Assembly (NCBI GenBank): GCA_902601475.1
Contig: CACKNK010000004.1
Span: 56,769 to 120,768, forward strand
Direction: 5' to 3'
DNA: 64,000 bases
Source: an uncultured SAR86 cluster bacterium
GTDB lineage: Bacteria; Pseudomonadota; Gammaproteobacteria; Magnimaribacterales; D2472
This document shows, in pieces, positions 25,749 through 34,610 of the stretch. A program made the translations under genes and the position numbers. Numbering within the stretch: the first letter of the stretch is position 1; each line of letters opens with the position of its first letter. Below the pieces are notes generated by a model. It had not been told where the DNA came from. It did no database searches and saw only the letters and a program-made list of their open reading frames with translations.

Positions 25749-26619
25749 GGAAGGCTTATTAAAAGGGAAACGAATCCTTGTAACGGGTGGCGGTACAGGC
25801 CTAGGAAAGGAAATGGCAACACATTATGCGTCATTAGGGGCTGATATTGTAATCTGTGGTAGGCGTTTAAATGTATTAGAAGAAACTGCTGATGAAATTA
25901 AATCAAATCATGATGTTGATGTATTAGCTCAATCTCTCGATATTAGATCACCACAAGATGTTGATGATTTTATAGATCAAATATTTGCAACTAAGCCGCT
26001 TGACGGGTTAGTAAATAATGCAGCTGGTAACTTTATCTCACCTACGAAAATGCTTTCTCCAAGAGGTTTTGACGCAATTGCAAACATTGTGTTTCACGGA
26101 ACTTTCTATGTCACTCATTCAGTTGGTCGAAGATGGATAGAAGCAGGACTTAAAGGAAATATTATTTCCATTCTAGCAACATGGGTGTGGACCGGATCTC
26201 CTTATGTAGTTCCTTCAGCCATGAGTAAGTCTGCTATCAATGCAATGACAAAATCTTTAGCTGTTGAGTGGGGTCCTTACAATATTAGGGTTAATGCTAT
26301 TGCACCTGGCCCTTTTCCTACTGAAGGAGCTTGGGCTCGCTTAAGTCCAAAGGGAGACCTAGATAATGATAGCTCCTATAGTGCAATCCCGCTTGGCAGA
26401 GTGGGTGAAATGTCAGAATTACAAAACTTGGCCTCATTCCTAATGGCAGATGGTTGTGATTATCTTACAGGGCAAACTATTGCTATCGATGGAGCTCAAT
26501 ATATCACTGGCGGAGGTACATTTTCTGGGCTTTCAAAACTCAAAGATTCTGATTGGGAAGAGATTAAAAGTATGATTAAATCTACCAATGAAAAGGATAA
26601 GGCTAACAGAAACACTTAA
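25741..26619 (+). CDS. 2,4-dienoyl-CoA reductase-like SDR
   Basis: 292 residues. TGGGTGLG is the cofactor motif at about 15-22, NNAAGNF replaces NNAG, and VPSAMSKSAINAMTKSLAVEWGPY stands where most SDRs have YxxxK. The Ser in place of Tyr in that motif is normal for the eukaryotic-type 2,4-dienoyl-CoA reductases, which this resembles in length and in APGPFPTEGAW. Such enzymes remove conjugated double bonds during unsaturated fatty acid oxidation using NADPH. Context fits the acyl-CoA dehydrogenases elsewhere in the window. Confidence 0.75.
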   Translation: MFKEGLLKGKRILVTGGGTGLGKEMATHYASLGADIVICGRRLNVLEETADEIKSNHDVDVLAQSLDIRSPQDVDDFIDQIFATKPLDGLVNNAAGNFISPTKMLSPRGFDAIANIVFHGTFYVTHSVGRRWIEAGLKGNIISILATWVWTGSPYVVPSAMSKSAINAMTKSLAVEWGPYNIRVNAIAPGPFPTEGAWARLSPKGDLDNDSSYSAIPLGRVGEMSELQNLASFLMADGCDYLTGQTIAIDGAQYITGGGTFSGLSKLKDSDWEEIKSMIKSTNEKDKANRNT

Positions 26620-26632
26620 ATAGGGGTAAGTT

Positions 26633-28051
26633 ATGACAGATATGCATTCAGTACTAAAAAAACAAAAGGATTACTTTATTAAAAATGGTGCTCCTTCTTA
26701 TGAGTTAAGAATTGATCGTCTTAATCGGATGAAAGATATTGTTCTTAAGAATAAAAATAAGATTGTTGATGCGTTAAATGAAGATTTTGGCGTAAGATCA
26801 AAGAACCAATCAATGGTTACGGATGTTTATTCAATTATTCCGGATATCGAGTACACAAAAAAGAATCTCAAGAAATGGATGAAGGTAGATAAAAGAAAAC
26901 CATCATTTCCATTTGGTTTACTTGGTGCTAAAGCAGAGGTTCGACATGAGCCTGTAGGTACCGTTGGAATGATCTCACCATGGAATTTCCCGGTAAATCT
27001 TACTTTTGCTCCTTTAAGTGCTGTATTTGCAGCGGGCAATCAAGTTATGCATAAGCCCAGTGAATATACAGAAAATACAGCAAATCTCTTAAAAGAAATG
27101 TGTGATTCTGCATATGATGAAGAGGAATTTGCAACGATTCTTGGTGGGCCAGAAATTGGTGCCGAATTTTCTTCTCTACATTTTGATCACTTGCTCTATA
27201 CAGGAAGTGGAAATGTAGGAAAGCTAATCATGAAGGCGGCATCTGAAAACCTTGTACCGGTAACGCTTGAGCTTGGTGGAAAATCTCCAGTTATTATTGG
27301 TGATGGAGCAGATTTAACAACAACAGCAAAAAGAGTAATGATGGGTAAAACAATGAATGCTGGTCAAATTTGCTTGGCACCAGATTACATACTGGTTAAA
27401 GATTCTAAGGAGCAAGATGTTGTTGATGAGTTAAAAGCAGCTACTGCTGAGTATTATCCAGATATTAAGCATAACCCGGATTACACCAGTATTATCAATC
27501 AGAAACACTACGATAGGATTAATGGATTGGTTGATGATGCAAAAGCCAAAGGTGCTAATGTAGAAGAAATCAATCCTGCAAATGAGGATTTCTCACAACA
27601 AGAGGCTTATAAAATTCCTCCAACTTTAGTGAGAAACGTTAACGATGATATGGAAATAATGCATGAGGAGATCTTTGGTCCGGTTTTACCAATTAAAACT
27701 TATCAAGATATTAATGAGACAACTGAGTATGTAAATTCAAAAGATCGTCCTTTAGGTCTATATTACTTTGGACAGAATAAAGCTGAAGAGGATAAAATCC
27801 TTAACAATACTACTTCCGGTGGTGTGACAGTTAATGACGTAGTGGGGCATATTCAAGTAAGTGATTTACCATTCGGTGGAGTTGGACCTTCTGGAATTGG
27901 CAGATATAAGGGCTATGAGGGATTTCTTAATTTTTCAAATGCGAGAGCTATAAGTAAGCAAGTTGGCTCTAGGTTTGATAAGTTATTTGATGCAATCAGA
28001 CCACCTTACAAAGGCGATATTGAAAAAGTACTAAAGCAAATAGCTAAATAA
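26633..28051 (+). CDS. aldehyde dehydrogenase, coniferyl-aldehyde dehydrogenase-like
   Basis: 472 residues of the ALDH superfamily. PVGTVGMISPWNFPVNLTF is at about 103-121, ELGGKSP holds the general base glutamate, and NAGQICLAPDY holds the catalytic cysteine. EIFGPVLP and the C-terminal SDLPFGGVGPSGIGRYKG are typical. The APDY after the cysteine and the lack of a long C-terminus match the CalB/fatty aldehyde group, which oxidises aromatic or long-chain aldehydes with NAD(P)+. It follows the dienoyl-CoA reductase by 13 bases, the largest gap in this run. Confidence 0.88.
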   Translation: MTDMHSVLKKQKDYFIKNGAPSYELRIDRLNRMKDIVLKNKNKIVDALNEDFGVRSKNQSMVTDVYSIIPDIEYTKKNLKKWMKVDKRKPSFPFGLLGAKAEVRHEPVGTVGMISPWNFPVNLTFAPLSAVFAAGNQVMHKPSEYTENTANLLKEMCDSAYDEEEFATILGGPEIGAEFSSLHFDHLLYTGSGNVGKLIMKAASENLVPVTLELGGKSPVIIGDGADLTTTAKRVMMGKTMNAGQICLAPDYILVKDSKEQDVVDELKAATAEYYPDIKHNPDYTSIINQKHYDRINGLVDDAKAKGANVEEINPANEDFSQQEAYKIPPTLVRNVNDDMEIMHEEIFGPVLPIKTYQDINETTEYVNSKDRPLGLYYFGQNKAEEDKILNNTTSGGVTVNDVVGHIQVSDLPFGGVGPSGIGRYKGYEGFLNFSNARAISKQVGSRFDKLFDAIRPPYKGDIEKVLKQIAK

Positions 28052-28053
28052 AC

Positions 28054-29289
28054 ATGTTCAAATTACCCATATCGTTGGGTATTAGATATCTGACATCATC
28101 AAAAGGGGCGTATGGCTCCTTTTATTCAATTATTTCAATTATTGGATTAACTATTGGTGTTGGTGCATTAATAATTGTTTTATCTGTTATGAATGGATTT
28201 GAACGTGAGTTGCAAACACGTATTTTGGGAGTTATTCCACATGCTTTAATCAAGTCTGATAATCCTATCAACTATAACAACACGACAATAATTGATTCAT
28301 TGAATGTTGAAGGTGTTGAAGCCTATGGTCCATATATTGAGCTGCAAGGACTAATAGGTAGTGATGATCGATCAAGAGGAGTTTTTATCTCTGGCATTAT
28401 TCCTGAATCTGAAAACAAAATGTCCATTCTTCCAGAATTTATGGTTAGGGGATCATTAAATGATCTAAAAGACAAATCTGGTGTTGTTATTGGATCTTGG
28501 CTATCAAGATATTTAAATCTTTCACTGGGTGACGAAGTTACTGTGTTTACTAATACAACTAGAACAAATATTTTTGGAACTTATCCTAGAACAATAAAAA
28601 CGAAAATTGTTGGAATATTTGAACTTAATGCTGAGCCTGATCAAAGTCTGGTCCTAATTCACCATAATTTTGCTGGAAATTTAGTAAGCCTTGAGGAAGG
28701 TTATACATCTAGCATTAGAATTAAAACAAAGAATCTTTTCGAAGTTGATAGGGTTGGCTATAACGTTATTAATCAACTTCCAACAGATTATTTTTTCAGC
28801 ACCTGGAAATTAACCCAAGGAACTCTCTTTAAAGCAATTCAAATGGAGAAGAGATTAGTGAGTTTACTCATGTTTTTAATTGTTACCGTTGCTTCTTTTT
28901 TAATACTTACAGCTATAGTTACAACCGTTAAGTCCAAAGAAAGAGAGATAGCTGTGCTGAAAACTTTAGGAATGAGGAATTTGGATATAACAGTAATATT
29001 TCTTACTCTGGGCTTATTAATTTCTTTGATTGGGATAACCCTTGGTCTCATATTAGGAGTTATCATTACTTTGAACCTAAATAATATTATTTATTTAGCA
29101 GATGTTTTATTTAATTACAGATTTCTTGATCTTGACGCATACTTTATAAGTTATTTTCCCTATGAATTTAGATTGAATCAATTTGTCTTTACCACAATAT
29201 CAGCAATGATATGTTCAATATTATTCGCAATTTATCCCTCTGTTAAGGCCTCAAAACTTGAACCGGTTGAAATTCTTAGATATGAATAA
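28054..29289 (+). CDS. lolC: lipoprotein-releasing ABC transporter permease, LolC/E (LolF-type)
   Basis: 411 residues. The N-terminus LPISLGIRYLTSSKGAYGSFYSIISIIGLTIGVGALIIVLSVMNGFE is the LolC/LolE signature. A large periplasmic domain follows, then three C-terminal helices ending in AIYPSVKASKLEPVEILRYE. The Lol complex extracts outer-membrane lipoproteins from the inner membrane for LolA. Only one permease gene precedes lolD, and no lolE follows, so it may form a homodimer as described for LolF-type systems. Its stop overlaps lolD by eight bases. Confidence 0.9.
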   Translation: MFKLPISLGIRYLTSSKGAYGSFYSIISIIGLTIGVGALIIVLSVMNGFERELQTRILGVIPHALIKSDNPINYNNTTIIDSLNVEGVEAYGPYIELQGLIGSDDRSRGVFISGIIPESENKMSILPEFMVRGSLNDLKDKSGVVIGSWLSRYLNLSLGDEVTVFTNTTRTNIFGTYPRTIKTKIVGIFELNAEPDQSLVLIHHNFAGNLVSLEEGYTSSIRIKTKNLFEVDRVGYNVINQLPTDYFFSTWKLTQGTLFKAIQMEKRLVSLLMFLIVTVASFLILTAIVTTVKSKEREIAVLKTLGMRNLDITVIFLTLGLLISLIGITLGLILGVIITLNLNNIIYLADVLFNYRFLDLDAYFISYFPYEFRLNQFVFTTISAMICSILFAIYPSVKASKLEPVEILRYE

Positions 29290-29944
29290 AATAAAAATCA
29301 TTGAATTAACTAAAAATTATCAATCGAATAAACAAAATCAGTTGGTTCTAGATAATCTCAATGCTGAAATTAATTTGACTGGTTTAACTTCTCTACAAGG
29401 TAAATCAGGATCAGGTAAATCTACTCTAATGCATATATTATCAGGGCTTTTAAAACCTACATCAGGTCGTGTTTTGGTTAATGAAATAGAAATCTATAAA
29501 ACTAAACCAATAGAGCGTTCAAGTCTTATTTCATTTGTTTATCAATTTCATGCCTTGTTAGAAAATTTATCCGTATACGAAAATATTTATCTACCCAGGA
29601 AAATACATAAGAGTTATGGCTCAGATGAATTTATCAATGATTTAATTAATCAATGTAAGCTCGAAAAGTTACTTAAAAAGTATCCTAGTGAATTATCCGG
29701 TGGAGAGAAACAAAGAGTATCTATCGTTAGGGCCTTATCTAATAAACCAAAATGTGTTCTTTTAGATGAACCTACAGGTAATCTTGATGATGAAACATCT
29801 TCAAGTGTGCAGGAAATGTGTCTTGATATTAATAAAGCCTTCAATATCGGCATGTTTGTAGCGACGCATGATAGAGGCTTTGCAAGTAAAATGCAGTACC
29901 AGTATAAAATAGAACATAAAAGTTTGATGGTGATTAATGATTGA
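29282..29944 (+). CDS. lolD: lipoprotein-releasing ABC transporter ATPase LolD
   Basis: 220 residues from ATG 29282, which overlaps the lolC stop in the ATGNNTAA form seen at many junctions here; a TTG at 29258 is possible but less likely. Walker A QGKSGSGKST is at about 39-48, the signature LSGGEKQR and Walker B LLDEPTGNLDD follow, with a THDRGF H-loop. It powers release of lipoproteins by LolC/F. Overlaps exbB by eight bases. Confidence 0.93.
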   Translation: MNKIKIIELTKNYQSNKQNQLVLDNLNAEINLTGLTSLQGKSGSGKSTLMHILSGLLKPTSGRVLVNEIEIYKTKPIERSSLISFVYQFHALLENLSVYENIYLPRKIHKSYGSDEFINDLINQCKLEKLLKKYPSELSGGEKQRVSIVRALSNKPKCVLLDEPTGNLDDETSSSVQEMCLDINKAFNIGMFVATHDRGFASKMQYQYKIEHKSLMVIND

Positions 29945-30542
29945 TTATTTAACAGCTGGTGGTTGGTTCATGCTGCCTTTATTAATTTGCTCAGTTTTAT
30001 TAATTTCAATTGTTATTGAGCGTATATGGTTTTTACAAAAAAGATTGGTTAGTCCTGAGGGCCTCCTAAGGACTTTTATTAATCACTCAAAAGATCAATC
30101 TATAACTATTCAACAACAGGATTCATACGTTGAATCATCATCACTTGGCGAACTCTTAGTTACAGCCTACCGATTCAAAGATAAGCCAAGAAATATAGTT
30201 GAAGATAAGGTTGTGGAAGCATCATCAAACGTCAGAATGAAACTTGAAAGAAACCTTAATATGCTAGGTATTATTGCTAGTATTAGCCCTTTATTAGGAT
30301 TGCTTGGGACTGTGGTTGGGATGATTACTGTATTTGCAAACATAAACCTTGTTGATGGCTCATCAAATAGCGATCTTTTGGCATCTGGTATATCTGAAGC
30401 CCTAATAACAACTGCTTTCGGTTTGTTAGTTGCTGTTCCTGGACTTATTTTTTATAAATATTTCTCAGCTCGAGTCAATCTGCATATGTTAAATATGCAA
30501 AATGAATTAAGTAAGTTTGTTGATTTTCTAAATTTAAAATGA
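29937..30542 (+). CDS. exbB: MotA/TolQ/ExbB proton channel family protein
   Basis: 201 residues with three hydrophobic helices: GGWFMLPLLICSVLLISIVIERIWFL at the N-terminus, LGIIASISPLLGLLGTVVGMI in the middle, and ALITTAFGLLVAVPGLIFY near the end. These match ExbB/TolQ. With ExbD it makes a proton-driven motor that energises TonB- or Tol-type proteins. In this position, just before lpxK, related gammaproteobacteria also carry an exbBD pair. Overlaps exbD by four bases. Confidence 0.9.
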   Translation: MIDYLTAGGWFMLPLLICSVLLISIVIERIWFLQKRLVSPEGLLRTFINHSKDQSITIQQQDSYVESSSLGELLVTAYRFKDKPRNIVEDKVVEASSNVRMKLERNLNMLGIIASISPLLGLLGTVVGMITVFANINLVDGSSNSDLLASGISEALITTAFGLLVAVPGLIFYKYFSARVNLHMLNMQNELSKFVDFLNLK

Positions 30543-30946
30543 ACTTTGCTACTAAAAATCAATCTAATGATGTCACTATTGAGATTACCCCGTTAATAGA
30601 TATTGTTTTTTTACTAGTAATATTTTTTGTTGTGACTTCAAAAATTGATACAAATCAGGCTCTTAATATTGATTTGCCTGAAACATCGTCCTTTTCATCA
30701 GTATTGGTTGAGAATCAAGAGATGATTTACCTATATGAATCTGGAAAATTAAGATATGGAGATATTTCAGTGGATATTGAATCCAGTGAAACACTAATTA
30801 GCTTTATATCAAGCCAAATCCCAAAATCAGAATTAATAACATTAGCTATAGAAAAACGTGCGTATCATGAGTGGGTTCTCCAATTAATGGATGATCTTCA
30901 ACTTTCTGGATATCAAAATATTCAAATTAGGACTTATCAGGAATAA
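30539..30946 (+). CDS. exbD: ExbD/TolR family protein
   Basis: 135 residues. EITPLIDIVFLLVIFFVVTSKI at about 16-37 is the single N-terminal helix with the conserved Asp (PLIDIVF) that carries protons. A periplasmic domain follows. It works with ExbB. No tonB gene is in the window. The final base of its stop codon is the first base of the next gene's ATG, so translation of the MsbA-LpxK fusion is probably coupled to it. Confidence 0.9.
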   Translation: MNFATKNQSNDVTIEITPLIDIVFLLVIFFVVTSKIDTNQALNIDLPETSSFSSVLVENQEMIYLYESGKLRYGDISVDIESSETLISFISSQIPKSELITLAIEKRAYHEWVLQLMDDLQLSGYQNIQIRTYQE

Positions 30947-33702
30947 TGAAATCAAATATTAAAAGATTATTCTCATATACCCTGAGATATAAGTTATCTT
31001 TTACAGTTTCGATAATTGGTTTTTTAATCTTTGCGGCTGCTGATGTTGCTGCAGTTGAATGGATTAGAAGAGTAATTGAGTTCATCAATTCTAGTGACGT
31101 TGTTAATCCTTTGTTTATAGCAATTGCATTGATTTTAATTGCATTTGCAAGAGGCTTAGGATTTTTTATTGGTAATTATTTTATGTCTCGAGTTGGCTTA
31201 GGAATCGTTCATGACATGAGAAATGAACTTTTTAATAAGTTAATTAAGCTTCCAAAAATTTACTTTGACAATAACCAAAGCGGTCAACTTATTAATCGGA
31301 TAACCTTCACCACAACTCAAGTGTCTGGGGCAACCTCAAATGCAGTCAAAACACTAGTTAGAGAAGGCGCATTATTTATTGGATTAATCTCCTATATGTT
31401 TTATTTAAACTGGAAATTAACCCTTTTATTGCTAATAACAGCGCCATTTATAGCAATCATAGTAAATATTGCCGGCCGTCGTTTAAGAAAATTAGCTAAA
31501 AGTATTCAAACGGCTATGGGTGATGTAACTCATATTGCCTCTGAGGCTGTTGAGGGTAATACAGAAATTAAATCATTTAATGCAGAAACCTATGAAAGAG
31601 ACAGATTCCAAAAGGCAAATACTTCAAACAGAAATCAAAATTTAAAGCTTGAGGCCACAAGTAACCTAGCAACACCAATTATCCAAATTCTTGTATCTAT
31701 TTCGTTGGGAATTGTTGCTTATTTTGCATTAGGTGCTCAGCTTGGAATTAATTTAGACTCTGAAACATTTGTAGCCTTTTTTACCTCTGCTGGTTTAATG
31801 GCAAAACCAATTAGACAGCTTTCCAGTATTAATGCAATCATTCAAAAAGGTCTTGCTGCAGCTGATGAAATTTTTGATCAGTTAGATTCATCTGATGAAA
31901 ATGACCATGGAACACTCGAACCATTAATTGAAGGTAAGATTCAATTTAATGACATTACTTTTGGTTATGAGCGCTCAAAAGATATTCTAAAAAATATCAA
32001 TCTTGTAATTGAAAACAATGAAACTGTAGCAATAGTTGGTAAATCAGGTTCAGGAAAATCTACACTGGCCAGCTTAATCTCAAGACTCTACTTACCATCA
32101 ACTGGACTAATTTCTATTGATGGAATTGATATAAATGAAATTAATTTAAGGCATTTAAGAAGTCACATTTCAATCGTTAGTCAAAATCCAACTCTCTTTA
32201 ACGATACTATTGAAAAGAACATTGCTTACGGTTACCAAGAGATTGATTCAGAGAGACTTAATCAGGCTGCTGAACTCTCAGGCTGCATGGAATTTATAGA
32301 AAAACTTCCTGAAGGTTTTAATACAGAAATAGGTGATGACGGTGTTTTGCTTTCAGGTGGTCAGAGACAGAGATTAGCGATAGCGAGAGCTTTTTATAAA
32401 GATGCACCAATCATTATTCTTGATGAAGCTACCTCATCACTTGATTCAGAATCTGAGTTAGTAGTTCAATCTGCAATTGAAAAGCTTATCGTTAATAGGA
32501 CTACCATAATCATTGCACATAGACTCAGTACTATAGAAGGCGCTAATAAAATATTTGTAATCGATGATGGCCGTATTGTTGAGCAAGGGAATCATGCGGA
32601 ACTAATTGATAGAGATGGAATCTATAAAAATTTATATAAAAATATGGATTCTAATCAAGTCAAAACAGCTGCCGTAATTACTAAAACTGAAAAATCTTAC
32701 TTACCATCATTTGTTGAAGAACCTGCACAACAAGGCATGCTCTTGGATGCATGGTATAAGAAAAGTGTATGGCTATGGCTATTGTCTCCACTCTCATTAA
32801 TATTCTCCTTTATTGTTAGGTTAAGAATTAATTCATTTAAAGAAAATTCAAAAAAAGTATGGAAACCCAATGTGCCAGTAATTGTTGTGGGTAACATATC
32901 TATGGGAGGTACAGGGAAAACTCCACTCGTTAAGATGCTTGGTCAAAAGTTATCAGAAGAAGGTTTTTCTCCTGGTATTGTTAGTAGGGGTTATGGAGGT
33001 AAATATTCTCAAACCTTAGAGGTTACGAGCGATACAACATTCAAACAAACTGGGGATGAGGCTCAAATATTGGCTAAATTAAAGCTACCTCTTTTCATTG
33101 ATAAAAATAGACCTAGGGCAGTTAAAAAATTACTTGATAAATATCCACAGACAAATGTAATTTTGTCTGACGACGGCTTGCAGCATTATGCTCTTGGTAG
33201 GGATATTGAAATTGCTGTCATTGATGGTTCACGAAGACTAGGTAATGGTTTAACGTTTCCTGCTGGACCACTAAGAGAACCACGAAGTAGATTAAATGAT
33301 GTTGACTTTGTTGTTAATAATGCAGGTCCAGCTGAAGAAGGAGAACATCTTATGACTCTTGCTCCAGCAAAATTTGTTCACCTTAATTCAGGTAAATCAT
33401 ATGATATTGGTAATTGGCCAATGCATTATCAGGTTCATGCTGTTGCAGGATTAGGAAATCCAAATAGGTTTTTTGATTTGTTAGGCAGGCTTGGTTTTGA
33501 ATTTGATAAAAATCCTTTTCCTGATCATCATAAATACAAGAAACAAGATATCTTATTTTTAGATCATCTTCCTATTATCATGACTGAAAAGGATGCCTCT
33601 AAATGCAAGGATTTTAAAAACTCTAAAATATGGTATTTAACTATTGAAGCTGAAATTGACGATAAGTTTTTTGATCAATTAAAGGAGAAATTGCATGTTT
33701 AA
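30946..33702 (+). CDS. msbA-lpxK: MsbA-LpxK fusion: lipid A ABC flippase joined to tetraacyldisaccharide 4'-kinase
   Basis: 918 residues in one frame. Residues 1-570 are a full MsbA half-transporter: six-helix membrane domain, Walker A GKSGSGKST (365-373), signature LSGGQRQR (469-476), Walker B IILDEATSSLD and H-loop IAHRLST. After a polar linker (about 571-597) comes a full LpxK: LLDAWYKKSVWLWLLSPLS, P-loop GNISMGGTGKTP (649-660), SRGYGGK and LSDDGLQHYALGRDIEI. MsbA flips core-lipid A across the inner membrane; LpxK phosphorylates lipid A precursor at 4'. In most gammaproteobacteria these are two adjacent genes. Met598 (ATG at 32737) could act as an internal start for free LpxK. A joined read error is possible but would need to remove a stop precisely. 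Confidence 0.9.
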   Translation: MKSNIKRLFSYTLRYKLSFTVSIIGFLIFAAADVAAVEWIRRVIEFINSSDVVNPLFIAIALILIAFARGLGFFIGNYFMSRVGLGIVHDMRNELFNKLIKLPKIYFDNNQSGQLINRITFTTTQVSGATSNAVKTLVREGALFIGLISYMFYLNWKLTLLLLITAPFIAIIVNIAGRRLRKLAKSIQTAMGDVTHIASEAVEGNTEIKSFNAETYERDRFQKANTSNRNQNLKLEATSNLATPIIQILVSISLGIVAYFALGAQLGINLDSETFVAFFTSAGLMAKPIRQLSSINAIIQKGLAAADEIFDQLDSSDENDHGTLEPLIEGKIQFNDITFGYERSKDILKNINLVIENNETVAIVGKSGSGKSTLASLISRLYLPSTGLISIDGIDINEINLRHLRSHISIVSQNPTLFNDTIEKNIAYGYQEIDSERLNQAAELSGCMEFIEKLPEGFNTEIGDDGVLLSGGQRQRLAIARAFYKDAPIIILDEATSSLDSESELVVQSAIEKLIVNRTTIIIAHRLSTIEGANKIFVIDDGRIVEQGNHAELIDRDGIYKNLYKNMDSNQVKTAAVITKTEKSYLPSFVEEPAQQGMLLDAWYKKSVWLWLLSPLSLIFSFIVRLRINSFKENSKKVWKPNVPVIVVGNISMGGTGKTPLVKMLGQKLSEEGFSPGIVSRGYGGKYSQTLEVTSDTTFKQTGDEAQILAKLKLPLFIDKNRPRAVKKLLDKYPQTNVILSDDGLQHYALGRDIEIAVIDGSRRLGNGLTFPAGPLREPRSRLNDVDFVVNNAGPAEEGEHLMTLAPAKFVHLNSGKSYDIGNWPMHYQVHAVAGLGNPNRFFDLLGRLGFEFDKNPFPDHHKYKKQDILFLDHLPIIMTEKDASKCKDFKNSKIWYLTIEAEIDDKFFDQLKEKLHV

Positions 33703-33886
33703 AGATGAAATTCTAGACATATTGGTTTGCATTAAATGTAAAGGCAAATTAATAAAAAATGAAGATAATCTAGAGTGTCATTCATGTAAGATTTATTATC
33801 CTATTGTAGATTCAATTCCAAGAATGATTGAAGAGGCCATCAAGCCATTAATTGAAGAGGCCATCAAGCCATTAAATGATGAATAA
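33695..33886 (+). CDS. Trm112/YcaR-family zinc-ribbon protein
   Basis: 63 residues. Four cysteines in two CxxC pairs (12/15 and 28/31) make a zinc ribbon, followed by YYPIVDSIPRMI, the YcaR/Trm112 pattern. Such proteins sit beside lpxK and kdsB in many gammaproteobacteria, with unclear function; Trm112 in other organisms activates methyltransferases. The C-terminal motif IEEAIKPL is present twice because of a perfect 24-base duplication. The start overlaps the fusion gene stop by eight bases and the end overlaps kdsB by eleven. Confidence 0.85.
   Translation: MFKDEILDILVCIKCKGKLIKNEDNLECHSCKIYYPIVDSIPRMIEEAIKPLIEEAIKPLNDE
33827..33874 (+). repeat. perfect 24-base tandem duplication inside the Trm112-like gene
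   Basis: Two identical 24-base units occupy 33827-33850 and 33851-33874. Each encodes IEEAIKPL in frame, so the protein gains eight residues at its C-terminus. One copy corresponds to the usual family ending. Identity at every base implies a recent event or a selected length variant. Confidence 0.97.
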
Positions 33887-34610
33887 TTTTCACATCATTA
33901 TTCCAGCAAGATTAGAATCAACTCGATTAAAAAATAAAGTTTTATTAGAGATCAATGGTAAATCAATCGTTCAATTGGTTTACGAAAAAGCCCAATCCAT
34001 CAATCCACTTTCAGTTACTGTTGCAACTAATCACAAAGATATTTTTGATCATATCAAATCTCTTGGAGGCGAGGTTTTGATGACTTCATCTGATCATCAA
34101 TCTGGAATGGATAGAGTGAATGAAGCAGCATCATTACTTCAAATCAGTGATGATGAAACGATCCTAAATCTTCAAGGCGATGAGCCATTGATGCCAGAGA
34201 ACATAATGATCGAAACAGGAAATTCAATACGATCTAACATTAACATTGCTACAGCTGCATGTGTGTTATCTGATAAAAATGAGATTACCGATCCAAATAA
34301 TGTGAAGGTTGTTACAACCAATAATAATTATGCCCACTACTTTTCAAGGTCTTTAATACCCTATAGTAATGAGGTCTCAAATATTACTTATTATCAACAT
34401 TTAGGCATTTATTCTTATAATCGAGGTATTTTACAAGAACTGGCAAATTTAGATGTCACGTATCTTGAAAAGACTGAGAGGTTAGAGCAACTAAGATTTT
34501 TAGATCATGGTTATAAAATCTATGTAAACAAATATGATCAACCTGCACCAATAGGTATTGATACGGATAAAGATTACAAGAAAACTTTATCAGTTTTAAG
34601 TAAAAAATGA
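33876..34610 (+). CDS. kdsB: 3-deoxy-manno-octulosonate cytidylyltransferase (CMP-Kdo synthetase)
   Basis: 244 residues. FHIIIPARLESTRLKNKVLLEINGKS is the nucleotide-binding start, LNLQGDEPLMP holds the metal-binding aspartate, and YQHLGIYSYNRGIL and EKTERLEQLRFLDHGYKI are KdsB hallmarks. It activates Kdo with CTP for addition to lipid A in the cytoplasm. ATG at 33876 lies within the end of the Trm112-like gene; a second ATG follows directly. Overlaps murB by four bases. Confidence 0.95.
   Translation: MMNNFHIIIPARLESTRLKNKVLLEINGKSIVQLVYEKAQSINPLSVTVATNHKDIFDHIKSLGGEVLMTSSDHQSGMDRVNEAASLLQISDDETILNLQGDEPLMPENIMIETGNSIRSNINIATAACVLSDKNEITDPNNVKVVTTNNNYAHYFSRSLIPYSNEVSNITYYQHLGIYSYNRGILQELANLDVTYLEKTERLEQLRFLDHGYKIYVNKYDQPAPIGIDTDKDYKKTLSVLSKK

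Noticed and set aside
25741..26619. Apparent loss of the catalytic Tyr (SxxxK) in an SDR, suggesting an inactive enzyme
   Set aside because: Dienoyl-CoA reductase-type SDRs normally lack Tyr at this position.
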